Source: Jannaschia aquimarina (GTDB lineage Bacteria > Pseudomonadota > Alphaproteobacteria > Rhodobacterales > Rhodobacteraceae). From it: DNA of 64,000 bases. The notes below the pieces were generated by a model. That model was given only the letters and a program-made list of their open reading frames with translations. It made no database searches and had not been told where the DNA came from. Shown piece by piece: positions 52,791-61,164 of this stretch (its first letter is position 1; each line of letters starts with the position of its first letter). The stretch is from positions 1-64,000 of the forward strand of contig NZ_JYFE01000041.1 in NCBI RefSeq assembly GCF_000877395.1, written 5' to 3'. Made by a program: the position numbers and the translations under genes.

Positions 52791-54208
52791 CCGGCCTCTG
52801 CCGTCTCGGCCAGCTTGCTTCGGATGAGCTTGCCGTTCGCGTTTCGTGGCAGGCGGTCCCGTCGGAGCCAGAGGCGCGGCTGCTTGTAGCGGGCAAGGCG
52901 GGTCGCCAGATGGGCTGTTGCAGCCGCCTCATCGAGCGGCGCGCCAACGTAGTAGGCTGCAAGAACGGTTGCGCCCGACGGCAGCGTGACCTGACCGACG
53001 GCTATATCCTCGACCGGCAGGCCCTGGCACGCCGCTTCGATCTCCAGCGGAGAGACGCGATAGCCGCCCGGGTTCAGGATATCGTCGCGTCGGCCGAGAT
53101 ACCGGATCGCGCCATCGGCTGCCTGTTCGACGCTGTCGCCGGTATCGAACCAGTCGCCCGCCACAGGGCTGGGCCCGTCCCCCTCCCAATAGCCGAGCAT
53201 CAGGCCGGGATCCGAGGTGGAGATCTGAAGCGCGCCGTCCAAGACGCGGATGCGCCGCCCCGTCTGGGGATATCCTGCGAAGCCGTCCGGTGCCGGCCGG
53301 TCCGGGGATCCCGAAATGAAGGTGGAGCATTCCGACATGCCGAGCGCTTCGTGCAGGTCCGTCCCGGTCTTCGCACGCCAGTCGTTTCGGATCGCGGTCG
53401 GCAGGCTCTCGCCCGCGCTGAGGCCGTGGCGGAGCGCCGGCATCGCAGGCATGGGCGCGCGCAGGATGCGGCGGTAGACGCCCGGCGCCGCAGCGAAGAT
53501 CGTCGCATGCGCCCCGGCGATCAGTGCGGGCAGGGCGGCGGCATCGGTGCCGTGGGGCGGGATCAGGGCGGTGGCGCCCCGGCTCCACGGATCGAGCAGA
53601 CCTGTCCCAAGCGTATACGTCCAGTTGAAGGCACCGGCATGCATCACGCGGTCGTCGGTGCGCAGGTCGTACCAGTCCTTCCACATCATCTGGCGTGCGC
53701 GTACGGCCCTGTGGGCGTGGGCGACGGCGCGGGGCCGCCCGCCGGACCCGGAGGTGAAGACGATGTAGCCGAGCCGCTCCGCATCGCCGAGCATCCAGTC
53801 GTCGTAGGCAAGCGGCTCCCCGTTGAGGTCGCCCGGCTCGACCTGCCTGACGCCGTCCGGGGGCGCGACGGACGGGTCGACCACCGCCAGGGCAGGATCG
53901 AGTTGCGCCACCATGGGCGTGATCTCTGCCCGGGTCAGCTGTGCCGATGTGGCGACGGGCACGAGGCCGGCCGCGGCACAGGCGAGGTAGGTGATGGGAA
54001 AGTCGGGCGTATCCGCCAACCGCAGGATGACGCGCGCGCCCGCCGGGAGGTCGAGGCGTCGGAGCGCACCTGCGCGCCGCTCGACCCGCGCAAGCAGGTC
54101 GCCGTGGGACCAGCAGACATCGCCGCCCGGGACGATCAGCGCGGGGTGATCCGGGCGGTCGCGTCCGGCAGCCAGGACGTAGGATGCGAAGTTGAAACCT
54201 TTGCTCAT
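52769..54208 (-). CDS. AMP-forming acyl-CoA synthetase (benzoate-CoA ligase-like)
   Basis: A 479-residue adenylate-forming enzyme: carboxylate + ATP + CoA to acyl-CoA + AMP + PPi. Core motifs: A3 IVFTSGSGGRPRAVAHAH, A5 GMSECSTF, A7 WFDTGD, A8 YLGRRDDILNPGGYRVSP and A10 LPRNANGKLIRSKL with the catalytic Lys. Slightly shorter than most (500-550). The A5 and binding-pocket pattern resembles short/aryl acid ligases, but specificity is not certain. Start: ATG before SKGFNFASYVL. It lies 39 bases after the TetR-type regulator, probably its controlling gene, which is itself coupled to ppk2. Confidence 0.88.
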   Translation of the reverse strand: MSKGFNFASYVLAAGRDRPDHPALIVPGGDVCWSHGDLLARVERRAGALRRLDLPAGARVILRLADTPDFPITYLACAAAGLVPVATSAQLTRAEITPMVAQLDPALAVVDPSVAPPDGVRQVEPGDLNGEPLAYDDWMLGDAERLGYIVFTSGSGGRPRAVAHAHRAVRARQMMWKDWYDLRTDDRVMHAGAFNWTYTLGTGLLDPWSRGATALIPPHGTDAAALPALIAGAHATIFAAAPGVYRRILRAPMPAMPALRHGLSAGESLPTAIRNDWRAKTGTDLHEALGMSECSTFISGSPDRPAPDGFAGYPQTGRRIRVLDGALQISTSDPGLMLGYWEGDGPSPVAGDWFDTGDSVEQAADGAIRYLGRRDDILNPGGYRVSPLEIEAACQGLPVEDIAVGQVTLPSGATVLAAYYVGAPLDEAAATAHLATRLARYKQPRLWLRRDRLPRNANGKLIRSKLAETAEAGQPPDAS

Positions 54209-54247
54209 GGGGCGTGCGCGCCGTGTGGTGGGGTCGTCGGTGGCGCG

Positions 54248-54862
54248 TCAGCCATCGGCTTCCAGCAGGCCGAGGCCGCGCAAATAGATCCCGATCCCCG
54301 CCTCGAGCAGATCTTCGGGCGGGAAGGGAGCGTTCGCGCCGGGATCGCCACGAGAGAAGAGTTCGACGACGCCGTGGCTCATCGCCCAGATATGGGCCGA
54401 GAACATCGCCGGTGGTGGCCGCCTGTCGGCCGGCAGGCGTTCCGACAGGGCCGCGGCCGCCTTTTCCAGCACCGCGTGGGACCGGGCCGCGGCGCGCGCG
54501 AGGTCAGGCGTCTCGTTCCGGCTGAGCCCGCTTTCGAACATCGCCATGTAATGGCCCGGATAGCGCCGGGCGAAGGCGAGATAGGCCCGCCCCGTCGCCT
54601 CGAAGGCGGCGAGGGACGAGGGCTGCGAGGCGAAGGCATGCTCCATCAGGTCGGCGAAGATCGCGTGACCCTGCAATGCACACTCGATGATGAGGTCCTC
54701 GCGCCCTTCGAAATGGCGGTAGACGGCGGCGGGCGTGACGCCGGCCTCGCGCGCGGCTTCGGACAGGGTAAAGCCTGTGGGGCCCTTCGCCTCGATCAGT
54801 CCGAGCGCGGCATCGACCAGCGCCTGGCGCAGGTTGCCGTGATGATAGCCGCGCTTAGGCAC
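54248..54862 (-). CDS. TetR-family transcriptional regulator
   Basis: A 204-residue repressor-type regulator. Residues 1-55 are the helix-turn-helix: YHHGNLRQALVDAALGLIEAKG, then TLSEAAREAGVTPAAVYRHFEGREDLI. Residues 70-200 are the helical ligand-binding/dimer domain of the TetR_C_33/WHG type (RAYLAFARRYPGHYMAMFESG). The start is a GTG that lies inside the end of ppk2 (8-base overlap), giving PKRGYHHGN at the N-terminus; an ATG start would require reading far into ppk2 in a non-conserved way. Coupling to ppk2 and the adjacent acyl-CoA ligase suggest it senses an acyl-CoA or aromatic acid. Confidence 0.87.
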   Translation of the reverse strand: MPKRGYHHGNLRQALVDAALGLIEAKGPTGFTLSEAAREAGVTPAAVYRHFEGREDLIIECALQGHAIFADLMEHAFASQPSSLAAFEATGRAYLAFARRYPGHYMAMFESGLSRNETPDLARAAARSHAVLEKAAAALSERLPADRRPPPAMFSAHIWAMSHGVVELFSRGDPGANAPFPPEDLLEAGIGIYLRGLGLLEADG

Positions 54863-55727
54863 CGTCAAGCCAGAGCTCCGGTCCACCGGCGACCTTGGGG
54901 TCGATCTCCAACAGGTCGTCGCGCCGCCCGTCATAGGGCAGGGCGTTCAGGATCACGCGGATCGCGTTGAGGCGCGCGCGCCGCTTGTCGTCCGACCGTA
55001 CCACCGTCCACGGGGCGAAGTCGAAATGCGCGCGGTCCAGCGTCTCGTCGATGGCCCGGGTGTAGTCGTCCCAGCGCGACAGTCCCTTGACGTCGATCGA
55101 GGACAGTTTCCATTGCTTCAGCGGGTCGCGTTCGCGCGACAGGAAGCGGCGCAATTGCTCGGCCTGTCCCACCGTCAGCCAGAACTTCAGCAGGATGATC
55201 CCGTCCTTCACCAGCATCCGCTCGAAATCGGGCAATTGCTCGAAGAAGGTCGCCCGTTCCTCGTCGGTGCAGAAGCCAAACACCTTTTCGACGACCGCGC
55301 GGTTATACCAGGAGCGGTCGAAGATCACCATTTCGCCTGTCGTGGGCAGTCGGCGGATATAGCGTTGGAAGTACCATTCGCCCGCCTCGGTCTCGGTCGG
55401 CTTGGAGAGGGCGACGACCCGCGCGGCGCGGGGACTGAGATGCTGGGTGACCCGTCGGATCGTCCCGCCCTTGCCGGCGGCATCGCGGCCCTCGAAGACG
55501 GCGACCAGACGATGACCGGTCTCGCGCATCCAGGCCTGGCATTTCACCAATTCTATCTGGAGCGCGTCCAATTGCTCTTCGTAGGCCTTCTTTCCCATCC
55601 AGCGGTCGTAGGGGTAATCCGGCGTCACGATGTCCTTCTTACGCGCCTCGCTCAATGCGGAGCGGACGTCCGCCGGGGCGTCCGTCTCGGCGAATGCGCT
55701 GATCGCTCCGTCGAAAGGTAGGGACAT
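54855..55727 (-). CDS. ppk2: Polyphosphate kinase 2
   Basis: A 290-residue PPK2 that transfers phosphate between polyphosphate and nucleotides, usually making ATP or GTP from NDPs. Walker A: VFEGRDAAGKGGTIRRV. The second catalytic element is VIFDRSWYNRAVVEKV (Walker B-like Asp with Arg), and the lid region is RRFLSRERDPLKQWKLSSID. WTVVRSDDKRRARLNAIRVIL is the usual late segment. Single-domain and of class I/II length. The first ~35 residues (up to KKDIVTPDYPYDRW) are a flexible leader. Nucleotide preference (NDP or NMP) cannot be fixed by eye. Its 3' end overlaps the TetR gene by 8 bases. No ppk1/ppx gene is nearby. Confidence 0.95.
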   Translation of the reverse strand: MSLPFDGAISAFAETDAPADVRSALSEARKKDIVTPDYPYDRWMGKKAYEEQLDALQIELVKCQAWMRETGHRLVAVFEGRDAAGKGGTIRRVTQHLSPRAARVVALSKPTETEAGEWYFQRYIRRLPTTGEMVIFDRSWYNRAVVEKVFGFCTDEERATFFEQLPDFERMLVKDGIILLKFWLTVGQAEQLRRFLSRERDPLKQWKLSSIDVKGLSRWDDYTRAIDETLDRAHFDFAPWTVVRSDDKRRARLNAIRVILNALPYDGRRDDLLEIDPKVAGGPELWLDGA

Positions 55728-55784
55728 TGGCTGGCTCCGGCAGTGATCGCGTCCGTGGGTCTTACGCGAAGCCGTCGCGCGCGC

Positions 55785-56759
55785 CTAGGCCATGTAGGCC
55801 CTCAGGATCGCGGCTTCCACCTCGTCGGGAGCCACGTGGTGGGGCATGTGGCCAACGCCGTCGAGCCGGGTGAGATTGGCGTGGGGCACCATCTCGGCGA
55901 AGGGCAGAGCGTGGATGTGGTCGGGCACGATCGTGTCGCGGGTGCCGTGAACCACCTCGATCGGCAGGTCGAGCGCGGGATAGTGAGGCTCCATCTCGAC
56001 GATATGCGGCTTGAGGCCGTTCACCTGCCGCGCATTCGCCCGCAGGGAGCGTCGCCGCAAGGTCAGAGGCGCGCCGACATGATCGAAGTAGCCTTGCGGG
56101 ACCGGGTCGGGGGCGAAGATCGCCTCGGTCACGCGGCGCAGGTAATCCTGTCCGACGAAGGCGGTCAGGAAAGGGATGACCGTGGCCCCGCCGGGGGCGG
56201 AGGCGTTCACGGCATAGAGCGGCCCGAGACCCCCTTCCCACCGGTTGGAGGCGGCCGCGACGAGCGTGAGCGCGCGGAGCGTGCCCGGCCGGTGGACGGC
56301 CCAGGCCAGCGCGATGGCGCCGCCGAAGCTGTGACCGATCACGACGGGGTCATGGGCGCCCAATTGGGCGGCTGCGGCCTGTAGCAGGATTGCCTGTTCG
56401 CGCGGAGATTCGGCGGCGGTCGAGAACGGCGCGTCGTAATCCGGATCCGTGCGGCCGGTATAGCCCAGTCCGGGTCGGTCGAAGGCGATCACGCGGAAGC
56501 GGTCGGCGAGCCTGTCCATGAACGAGAACGACCAGTCGCGGGCATTGCCGCTGGCGCCGTGGAGGAAGACGAGATCCGGCCCTTCGCCCCGCACGACGGC
56601 ATGGACGGGAACGTCGTCCACATCGAGAAACAGGCCCTGCGGCGGGAAGGCGGCTTCGAAGGAGGCTTCGCGGATCGCGGCGCGTCTGTCGACCCAAGTG
56701 CCGCCGCCCATCGCGAAGGTCGCGGCAAGTGCGGTGGGGGTGACGATGGATGACAACAT
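55785..56759 (-). CDS. Alpha/beta hydrolase
   Basis: A 324-residue alpha/beta-hydrolase-fold protein. The nucleophile elbow is VVIGHSFGGAIALAW (Ser), the oxyanion HG motif is VFLHGASGNARDW, the acid lies in VVHGTRDTIVPDH, and the His in DGVGHMPHHVAP. The N-terminal ~35 residues (VTPTALAATFAMGGGTW) are hydrophobic and may form a signal anchor, so it may be membrane-bound or exported. The general pattern is that of the BchO/haloperoxidase-like group; no bch genes are present. It stands 57 bases before ppk2 and 84 bases after metA on the same strand. Substrate unknown. Confidence 0.87.
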   Translation of the reverse strand: MLSSIVTPTALAATFAMGGGTWVDRRAAIREASFEAAFPPQGLFLDVDDVPVHAVVRGEGPDLVFLHGASGNARDWSFSFMDRLADRFRVIAFDRPGLGYTGRTDPDYDAPFSTAAESPREQAILLQAAAAQLGAHDPVVIGHSFGGAIALAWAVHRPGTLRALTLVAAASNRWEGGLGPLYAVNASAPGGATVIPFLTAFVGQDYLRRVTEAIFAPDPVPQGYFDHVGAPLTLRRRSLRANARQVNGLKPHIVEMEPHYPALDLPIEVVHGTRDTIVPDHIHALPFAEMVPHANLTRLDGVGHMPHHVAPDEVEAAILRAYMA

Positions 56760-56843
56760 GGTGAGTCTTCGGGTAGCGCATATCGAAGATAGGCGCGGTA
56801 GCGCGCTCGGCAAATACCCTTCGAGGTCAACAGATTGTGTCGG

Positions 56844-57761
56844 TCACCCTTTGCCGATCCGCGTGAGGTCGAACGGCGTCGTCTGGTAGATCTGGTTGAT
56901 CCAGTTGCCGTAGAGCAGGTGCGCATGGCTCCGCCAGCGATTGAGCGGCAGGCGCGCGGGATCGTTCTGCGGGTAGTAGTTGCCGGGCACGTTGATGGGC
57001 CGGCCCTCGGACACGTCGCGGTCGTATTCCCGCTTGAGCGTGTCGCTGTCGTATTCGAAATGGTTGAAGATATAGAGCGCGCGGCGGGCGCGGTCCTCGA
57101 CCAGACAGGGCCCGGTCTCCTCGGAGCCGAGCAGGACGTCGATGCCGGCCGCCTCCAGTTCATTGCGGCGCATCTCCGTCCAGCGCGAGATCGGAATGAC
57201 GCATTCGTCCGAGAAGCCCCGAAGATAGGGAGAGGCCGGCGCCTCGTTCTGGACGGGGAAACAGCCGAACGCCTTGTGGTCCAGCATGTGCTTGGGGACG
57301 CCGTGGAAGTGCCAGGCCATCGCCATCCCGCCCCAGCAGACGCCGAAGGTGTGATGCACGTTGGTCTGTGTCCAATCCATGACTTCGGTCAGTTCGTCCC
57401 AATAGGTGACCTGATCGAAGGGCAGATGCTCGATCGGGGCGCCGGTGATGATGAGGCCGTCGAAGCGCTGGTCCTTCACCTCCTGGAAGGGGTGGTAGAA
57501 GGTCTCCATGTGTTCGGGCGCGGTGTGCCTGGACTGGTGTTCGGACATGCGGACGAGCGTGAACTCGATCTGCAGGGGCGTCGCGCCGATCAGGCGGGCG
57601 AACTGCGTCTCGGTCGCGATCTTCATCGGCATCAGGTTCAGCAGGGCGATCCGCAGGGGGCGGATATCCTGACGCGTCGCGTCGTCGTCGGACATGACCA
57701 TGACACCCTCGTCTCCGAGGATGCGATAGGCGGGAAGGTCCTGGGGAAGGGTGATCGGCAT
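56844..57761 (-). CDS. metA: Homoserine O-acyltransferase MetA (probably acetyl-specific)
   Basis: A 305-residue glutamine-amidotransferase-fold enzyme that acylates homoserine in methionine synthesis. Nucleophile Cys142 ([14 protein letters not shown]), His234 and Glu236 (IFNHFEYD) form the triad. Residue 111 is Glu ([20 protein letters not shown]). Work on Bacillus and E. coli MetA showed that Glu111 goes with acetyl-CoA and Gly111 with succinyl-CoA, so this enzyme is predicted to be a homoserine O-acetyltransferase despite the usual 'succinyl' annotation. The opening [15 protein letters not shown] is typical. Only 12 bases separate it from the upstream ATPase gene, leaving no room for a SAM riboswitch. 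Confidence 0.95.
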   Translation of the reverse strand: MPITLPQDLPAYRILGDEGVMVMSDDDATRQDIRPLRIALLNLMPMKIATETQFARLIGATPLQIEFTLVRMSEHQSRHTAPEHMETFYHPFQEVKDQRFDGLIITGAPIEHLPFDQVTYWDELTEVMDWTQTNVHHTFGVCWGGMAMAWHFHGVPKHMLDHKAFGCFPVQNEAPASPYLRGFSDECVIPISRWTEMRRNELEAAGIDVLLGSEETGPCLVEDRARRALYIFNHFEYDSDTLKREYDRDVSEGRPINVPGNYYPQNDPARLPLNRWRSHAHLLYGNWINQIYQTTPFDLTRIGKG

Positions 57762-57773
57762 AAGACGCCCGAT

Positions 57774-58637
57774 CTAGGCGGCGATGCGAGCGGCGCCAAG
57801 GGCGTCGGCGACCAGCTCGATCACGTCGCCGGCATCGCGGGCCTCGCCGACACGGTGGGCCGGCAGGGTGACGCCCCAATTGCGTGCCATCGCGCCATAG
57901 ACCGGCTCGCGCCTGCGCATGGCGCGGGCATAGGCGAAGGTCGCGAAAGCGTCCGGGTCGCACTCGGTGCCGTGCTCGGCCGAGAATTCGGCCCAGAGCG
58001 CCTCGTTCACGGCGCGGGGGTAACACATCGGCTTGGGATCGGCGGCGAAGCGCTCGACCAGACGTTCCACATGGTCCTCGCCGCCCTGAAGCCAGACCAT
58101 CAGCGTCGCCGCCGACAGGCAGCGCAAGACGGGGTCGGACGGATCCTCCGGGTCGACGACTTCGCAGATGGAGCCGCCGGTGTCGCAGACGAAGTGGTCG
58201 TAGCCGTAGACGTCGCCCGCGCGGGCGATGAAATGCGGCGTGTCCAGAAGGGCACGGCGCTCCGCGCCTTCGTGCAGTTCTTGACGACGCAAGTACTCGT
58301 TGAAATCGAGGCCGCCCCTGTCGGGATCGCCGGGCTTGCCGAGAAAGGTCGAGAGCGGCGCGAGGTTCGCGAACGCGATGTTGCTTTCGATGTAAATCGA
58401 ATCCGAGCGCAGAAGCGGCTTGAGGAACGGGACCTTCATCGCCTCGCGGGTCAGATTGTCCTTGATGGCCTCGCCCATATAGGCGGTCCCGATGCGGTAA
58501 TCGATCGAGTAGTGAAACCACTCCCCGGATGCGCGCAGGATCTGGGCGAGATGGGTCTTGCCCAATCCCGACATTCCGAAGAACGCGACGCGCTTGTTGG
58601 GCGCCTTGCGCCAGTCTTCCGGGGTCTCGTAGATCAT
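57774..58637 (-). CDS. P-loop ATPase of unknown function
   Basis: A 287-residue soluble protein. A Walker A motif is near the N-terminus (RVAFFGMSGLGKTHLAQIL, Gly-x4-Gly-Lys-Thr). There is a possible Walker B strand at YGYDHFVCDTGGSICEVVD. A Trp- and Pro-rich N-terminus (MIYETPEDWRKAPNKR) precedes it. The family is not one I can name; kinase-like small-ligand ATPases are the nearest type. It overlaps the upstream DMT transporter stop by 4 bases and ends 12 bases before metA. The arrangement DMT-ATPase-metA suggests a link with methionine or amino-acid metabolism, but it may be accidental. Confidence 0.8.
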   Translation of the reverse strand: MIYETPEDWRKAPNKRVAFFGMSGLGKTHLAQILRASGEWFHYSIDYRIGTAYMGEAIKDNLTREAMKVPFLKPLLRSDSIYIESNIAFANLAPLSTFLGKPGDPDRGGLDFNEYLRRQELHEGAERRALLDTPHFIARAGDVYGYDHFVCDTGGSICEVVDPEDPSDPVLRCLSAATLMVWLQGGEDHVERLVERFAADPKPMCYPRAVNEALWAEFSAEHGTECDPDAFATFAYARAMRRREPVYGAMARNWGVTLPAHRVGEARDAGDVIELVADALGAARIAA

Positions 58638-59560
58638 CCGCGCGGGGTAGCGGCGGTGCGTCCCGCGGTCAATCTGCGCCAGAGCCGCCCGTCGAGGATC
58701 ACGAGCCCAAGCGCCAGCAGCGCGAAGCCTGCATAGGTCGTCGGTGCGAGGGTCTCGTCCCGAACGACGGCGCCCAGGAGGATGGCGACAGGGGCGATGA
58801 GAAGCGTCGTGAGAAGCAGGTTCCCGGAGCCCGCCATCGCGAGGACGCGGAAGTAGAGCAGATAGGCCAGCGCCGTGGAGACGAGCGCGTAATATCCAAC
58901 AGCCAAGACGGTTTCAGACTGCGACGGCCAGACCGGCCCGTCGATCCAAAGGGCTGCCGGGATCATCACGAGCGACGATCCGGTCAGCATTCCAGCCGCT
59001 GAGACCTGCGGCGGCAGGTGCCCGAGCCTGAGCCGTGCCCACACGCCGGCCATCGCATAGCTGACCGTGCCCGCGACGACGGCGAGCTGGGCGAGGCTGC
59101 GAATGTCGAAATCCAGCAACGCGGCCGGGCCGATGGCGGTCGCCACCCCCGCGAAGCCCAGCGCGACCCCCAGCGACCGGCGGCGCGTCAGCCGCTCATC
59201 GGCAAGGAAGAGCGCGGCCGCGAGAACGCCGAAGACCGCCGTTCCGGCGTTCAGGATCGAGGTGAGGCCCGTCTCGATGGTCAACTGACCCCACGCCATC
59301 AGCGAGAACGGGATCACATTGTTGAGCAGACCCATGACCAGCAGCGCGGTCCAGCTTCGCGCGTCGCGCGGGACGGGCAGGCGCAGGATCAGCACCCAGA
59401 GCCAAAGGGCGATCGCTGCTGGGGCGACACGCCAGGCGACGGAGGTCACGAAAGGCAGCTCGTCCAACGCGATCCGGATGGCCAGGAAGCTGCCGCCCCA
59501 GATCAGCGACAGGAGGCCCAGTTCGGCCCAGGCTCGGGCGGACATGTCTCTGCTCGTCAT
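58634..59560 (-). CDS. DMT-family (EamA) transporter, RhaT/YdcZ-like
   Basis: A 308-residue inner-membrane transporter with ten helices in two EamA halves. Characteristic stretches are LSLIWGGSFLAIRIALDELP in helix 1, NNVIPFSLMAWGQLTIETG and SILNAGTAVFGVLAAALFLADERLT in the first half, and SGNLLLTTLLIAPVAILLG in the second, the pattern of the DMT exporters for amino acids and related metabolites. A basic C-terminal tail (RRLTAGRTAATPRG) faces the cytoplasm. The start ATG is preceded by no close gene: the fadL gene on the same strand ends at a terminator 112 bases upstream in the transcription sense. It is coupled to the P-loop ATPase gene. Confidence 0.88.
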   Translation of the reverse strand: MTSRDMSARAWAELGLLSLIWGGSFLAIRIALDELPFVTSVAWRVAPAAIALWLWVLILRLPVPRDARSWTALLVMGLLNNVIPFSLMAWGQLTIETGLTSILNAGTAVFGVLAAALFLADERLTRRRSLGVALGFAGVATAIGPAALLDFDIRSLAQLAVVAGTVSYAMAGVWARLRLGHLPPQVSAAGMLTGSSLVMIPAALWIDGPVWPSQSETVLAVGYYALVSTALAYLLYFRVLAMAGSGNLLLTTLLIAPVAILLGAVVRDETLAPTTYAGFALLALGLVILDGRLWRRLTAGRTAATPRG

Positions 59561-59624
59561 GATGCCGCGCTAGCAGGGCCGTACCGGGCGGGCGACCCGA
59601 ATGATGCGGAAGGGCATGAACGCG

Positions 59625-59651
59625 AAACGCCCCGCCATGGGGCGGGGCGTT
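59625..59651 (-). terminator. Rho-independent terminator of the FadL-type gene
   Basis: On the minus strand an 11-bp perfect stem (AACGCCCCGCC, loop CCAT, GGCGGGGCGTT) lies 22 bases after the FadL-type stop. It is followed by only a short TTT run, so it is strong in stem but weak in T-tract. Confidence 0.7.
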
Positions 59652-59672
59652 CGCTTCGATCGCGGCTTGCGA

Positions 59673-61034
59673 TCAGAACTTGTAGGCGACCCGGAGGCCC
59701 ACGCCGACGGCGCTGTTGTCCTCGAACGATGCGACGGGGTTGCCCGCCACGCCCGGATTGGCATCGCCGATCTTGGTGTAGTTGATGCCGCCCGAGACAT
59801 TCAGGTTGTCCGCGGTGTACCGGACGCCGAGCGAGAGACCGATCAGGCCGTCGGTCGGGCCGAGGGGCGAAACCGTTTCGTTGTCGTTGGCTTTTTCGTA
59901 CCGGATCGACGCCAGTCCGACGAGGTTGTCGGTGAAACGCCGCGCAACGCCCAGGTTCCAGGTATAGCTGTCCTCGATATCGGCGAGGTCGGTGCCCAGA
60001 AGCTCTGGGACAACGTCGAAATCGTCCCAGTCCGTCCAGCGCATGGAGGCGAGCAGGAGGGTCTTCTGGTTCAGGCCGGTCTGGAATTCGAGGTTCACGG
60101 ATTGCGGCGTGGCGAAGTCGATGTCGCCGTCGATCTCTCCGGGGCCGAACAGGATCGACTGCTCGACGCCGGTGGTGTTGTGCGAGACCTCGGAATGGTA
60201 GGTCGCGGCGAAACGCAGGGCGATCTCGGGGATCTCGTAGGCGACCCCGAACGTGTAGCCGAGGCCCCAATCATCCTCGATCTCGACCTCGTAGCCGCCC
60301 GACGGCCCGAAATTGGTCGAGACCGCGCCAAAGGTTCCCTGTGCCGTTGCGACGGCCGTACCGAAGCCGGCGGCGTTCAACTGCGCTTCGAGGGCTGCGG
60401 TCGCATCATTGCCGCTGGCGACGCCGGCGAAGGCGGTTCCGGCCTCGTCGCCGAGGGCAGCAAGGATCGCCTGGGCCGCAGCCTGATTCGCGGCGCCGGG
60501 CGTCTGTGCCGCCGTCGCGACGGCCTCGCCCAGACCGACGGCCCCTGCGCGGGCGCCGAGGGCATTGGCGTAGGCGATCCCGTTCAGGACCACGCGGCCG
60601 CCGGCATTCTGGGCGCGGAGGCCGCCGAACACGCTGAACCGCTCGTTGATCTTGTAGCGGCCGACGAAGCTGATCGCGTCGGCACCCAGATCCGCGGTCG
60701 TCCCGCCCAGGGCCGAGGTCGTCGGATCGTCGTTGTAGAAGATGTCCGCGCCGAACGGCTGGTCGGCGATCACGGCATAGGAGAACTTGTCGTTCACCGT
60801 ATTCGCATAGGAAAGCGTCGTGTTCGTATAGCTTTCGCCGGCATCGTAGCTGCCTTGCGTTGCGATCGAGTCGTCGCCGGTGAGATTCGGGTTCACGTAG
60901 CTGAAGCTCAGCGACGTGGTGCCCGCTTCATCGAAAAGCGGCGAGATGCTCTGCCCCGACCGGTCGAGCCCGCCCGCCTGGGCGATCGAAGTCGTGGCCA
61001 GCAAAGCCGCCGTAGCGATGGTGATGCGCGTCAT
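59673..61034 (-). CDS. FadL-family outer membrane transport protein (OmpP1)
   Basis: A 453-residue outer-membrane beta-barrel for long-chain fatty acids or other hydrophobic compounds. Residues 1-19 are a signal peptide (IATAALLATTSIAQA). The mature N-terminus, GGLDRSGQSISPLFDEAGTT, is the FadL hatch/plug region. The later barrel strands alternate polar and hydrophobic residues. The last strand ends VGLRVAYKF with the C-terminal Phe needed for outer-membrane insertion. An Ala/Gln-rich central insert (~residues 155-215) interrupts the barrel between strands and is unusual. Start: ATG preceded by GGAAGGACGACAGG. The gene stands alone. Confidence 0.9.
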   Translation of the reverse strand: MTRITIATAALLATTSIAQAGGLDRSGQSISPLFDEAGTTSLSFSYVNPNLTGDDSIATQGSYDAGESYTNTTLSYANTVNDKFSYAVIADQPFGADIFYNDDPTTSALGGTTADLGADAISFVGRYKINERFSVFGGLRAQNAGGRVVLNGIAYANALGARAGAVGLGEAVATAAQTPGAANQAAAQAILAALGDEAGTAFAGVASGNDATAALEAQLNAAGFGTAVATAQGTFGAVSTNFGPSGGYEVEIEDDWGLGYTFGVAYEIPEIALRFAATYHSEVSHNTTGVEQSILFGPGEIDGDIDFATPQSVNLEFQTGLNQKTLLLASMRWTDWDDFDVVPELLGTDLADIEDSYTWNLGVARRFTDNLVGLASIRYEKANDNETVSPLGPTDGLIGLSLGVRYTADNLNVSGGINYTKIGDANPGVAGNPVASFEDNSAVGVGLRVAYKF

Positions 61035-61164
61035 GTCCTGTCGTCCTTCCCTCGGATCGGGGTCGCGTGCCCCGTACGCCTCCTCCCGGCGCGGTCGTGA
61101 CGAACCGTGGTGGACGAAGGGCTTGCGCGTCAAATCCTACGCCACGTCATGACGCAAATGCGCC

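Noticed and set aside
57762-57773. SAM-II type riboswitch upstream of metA
   Set aside because: Known in alphaproteobacteria before metA, but only 12 bases separate metA from the preceding gene here.
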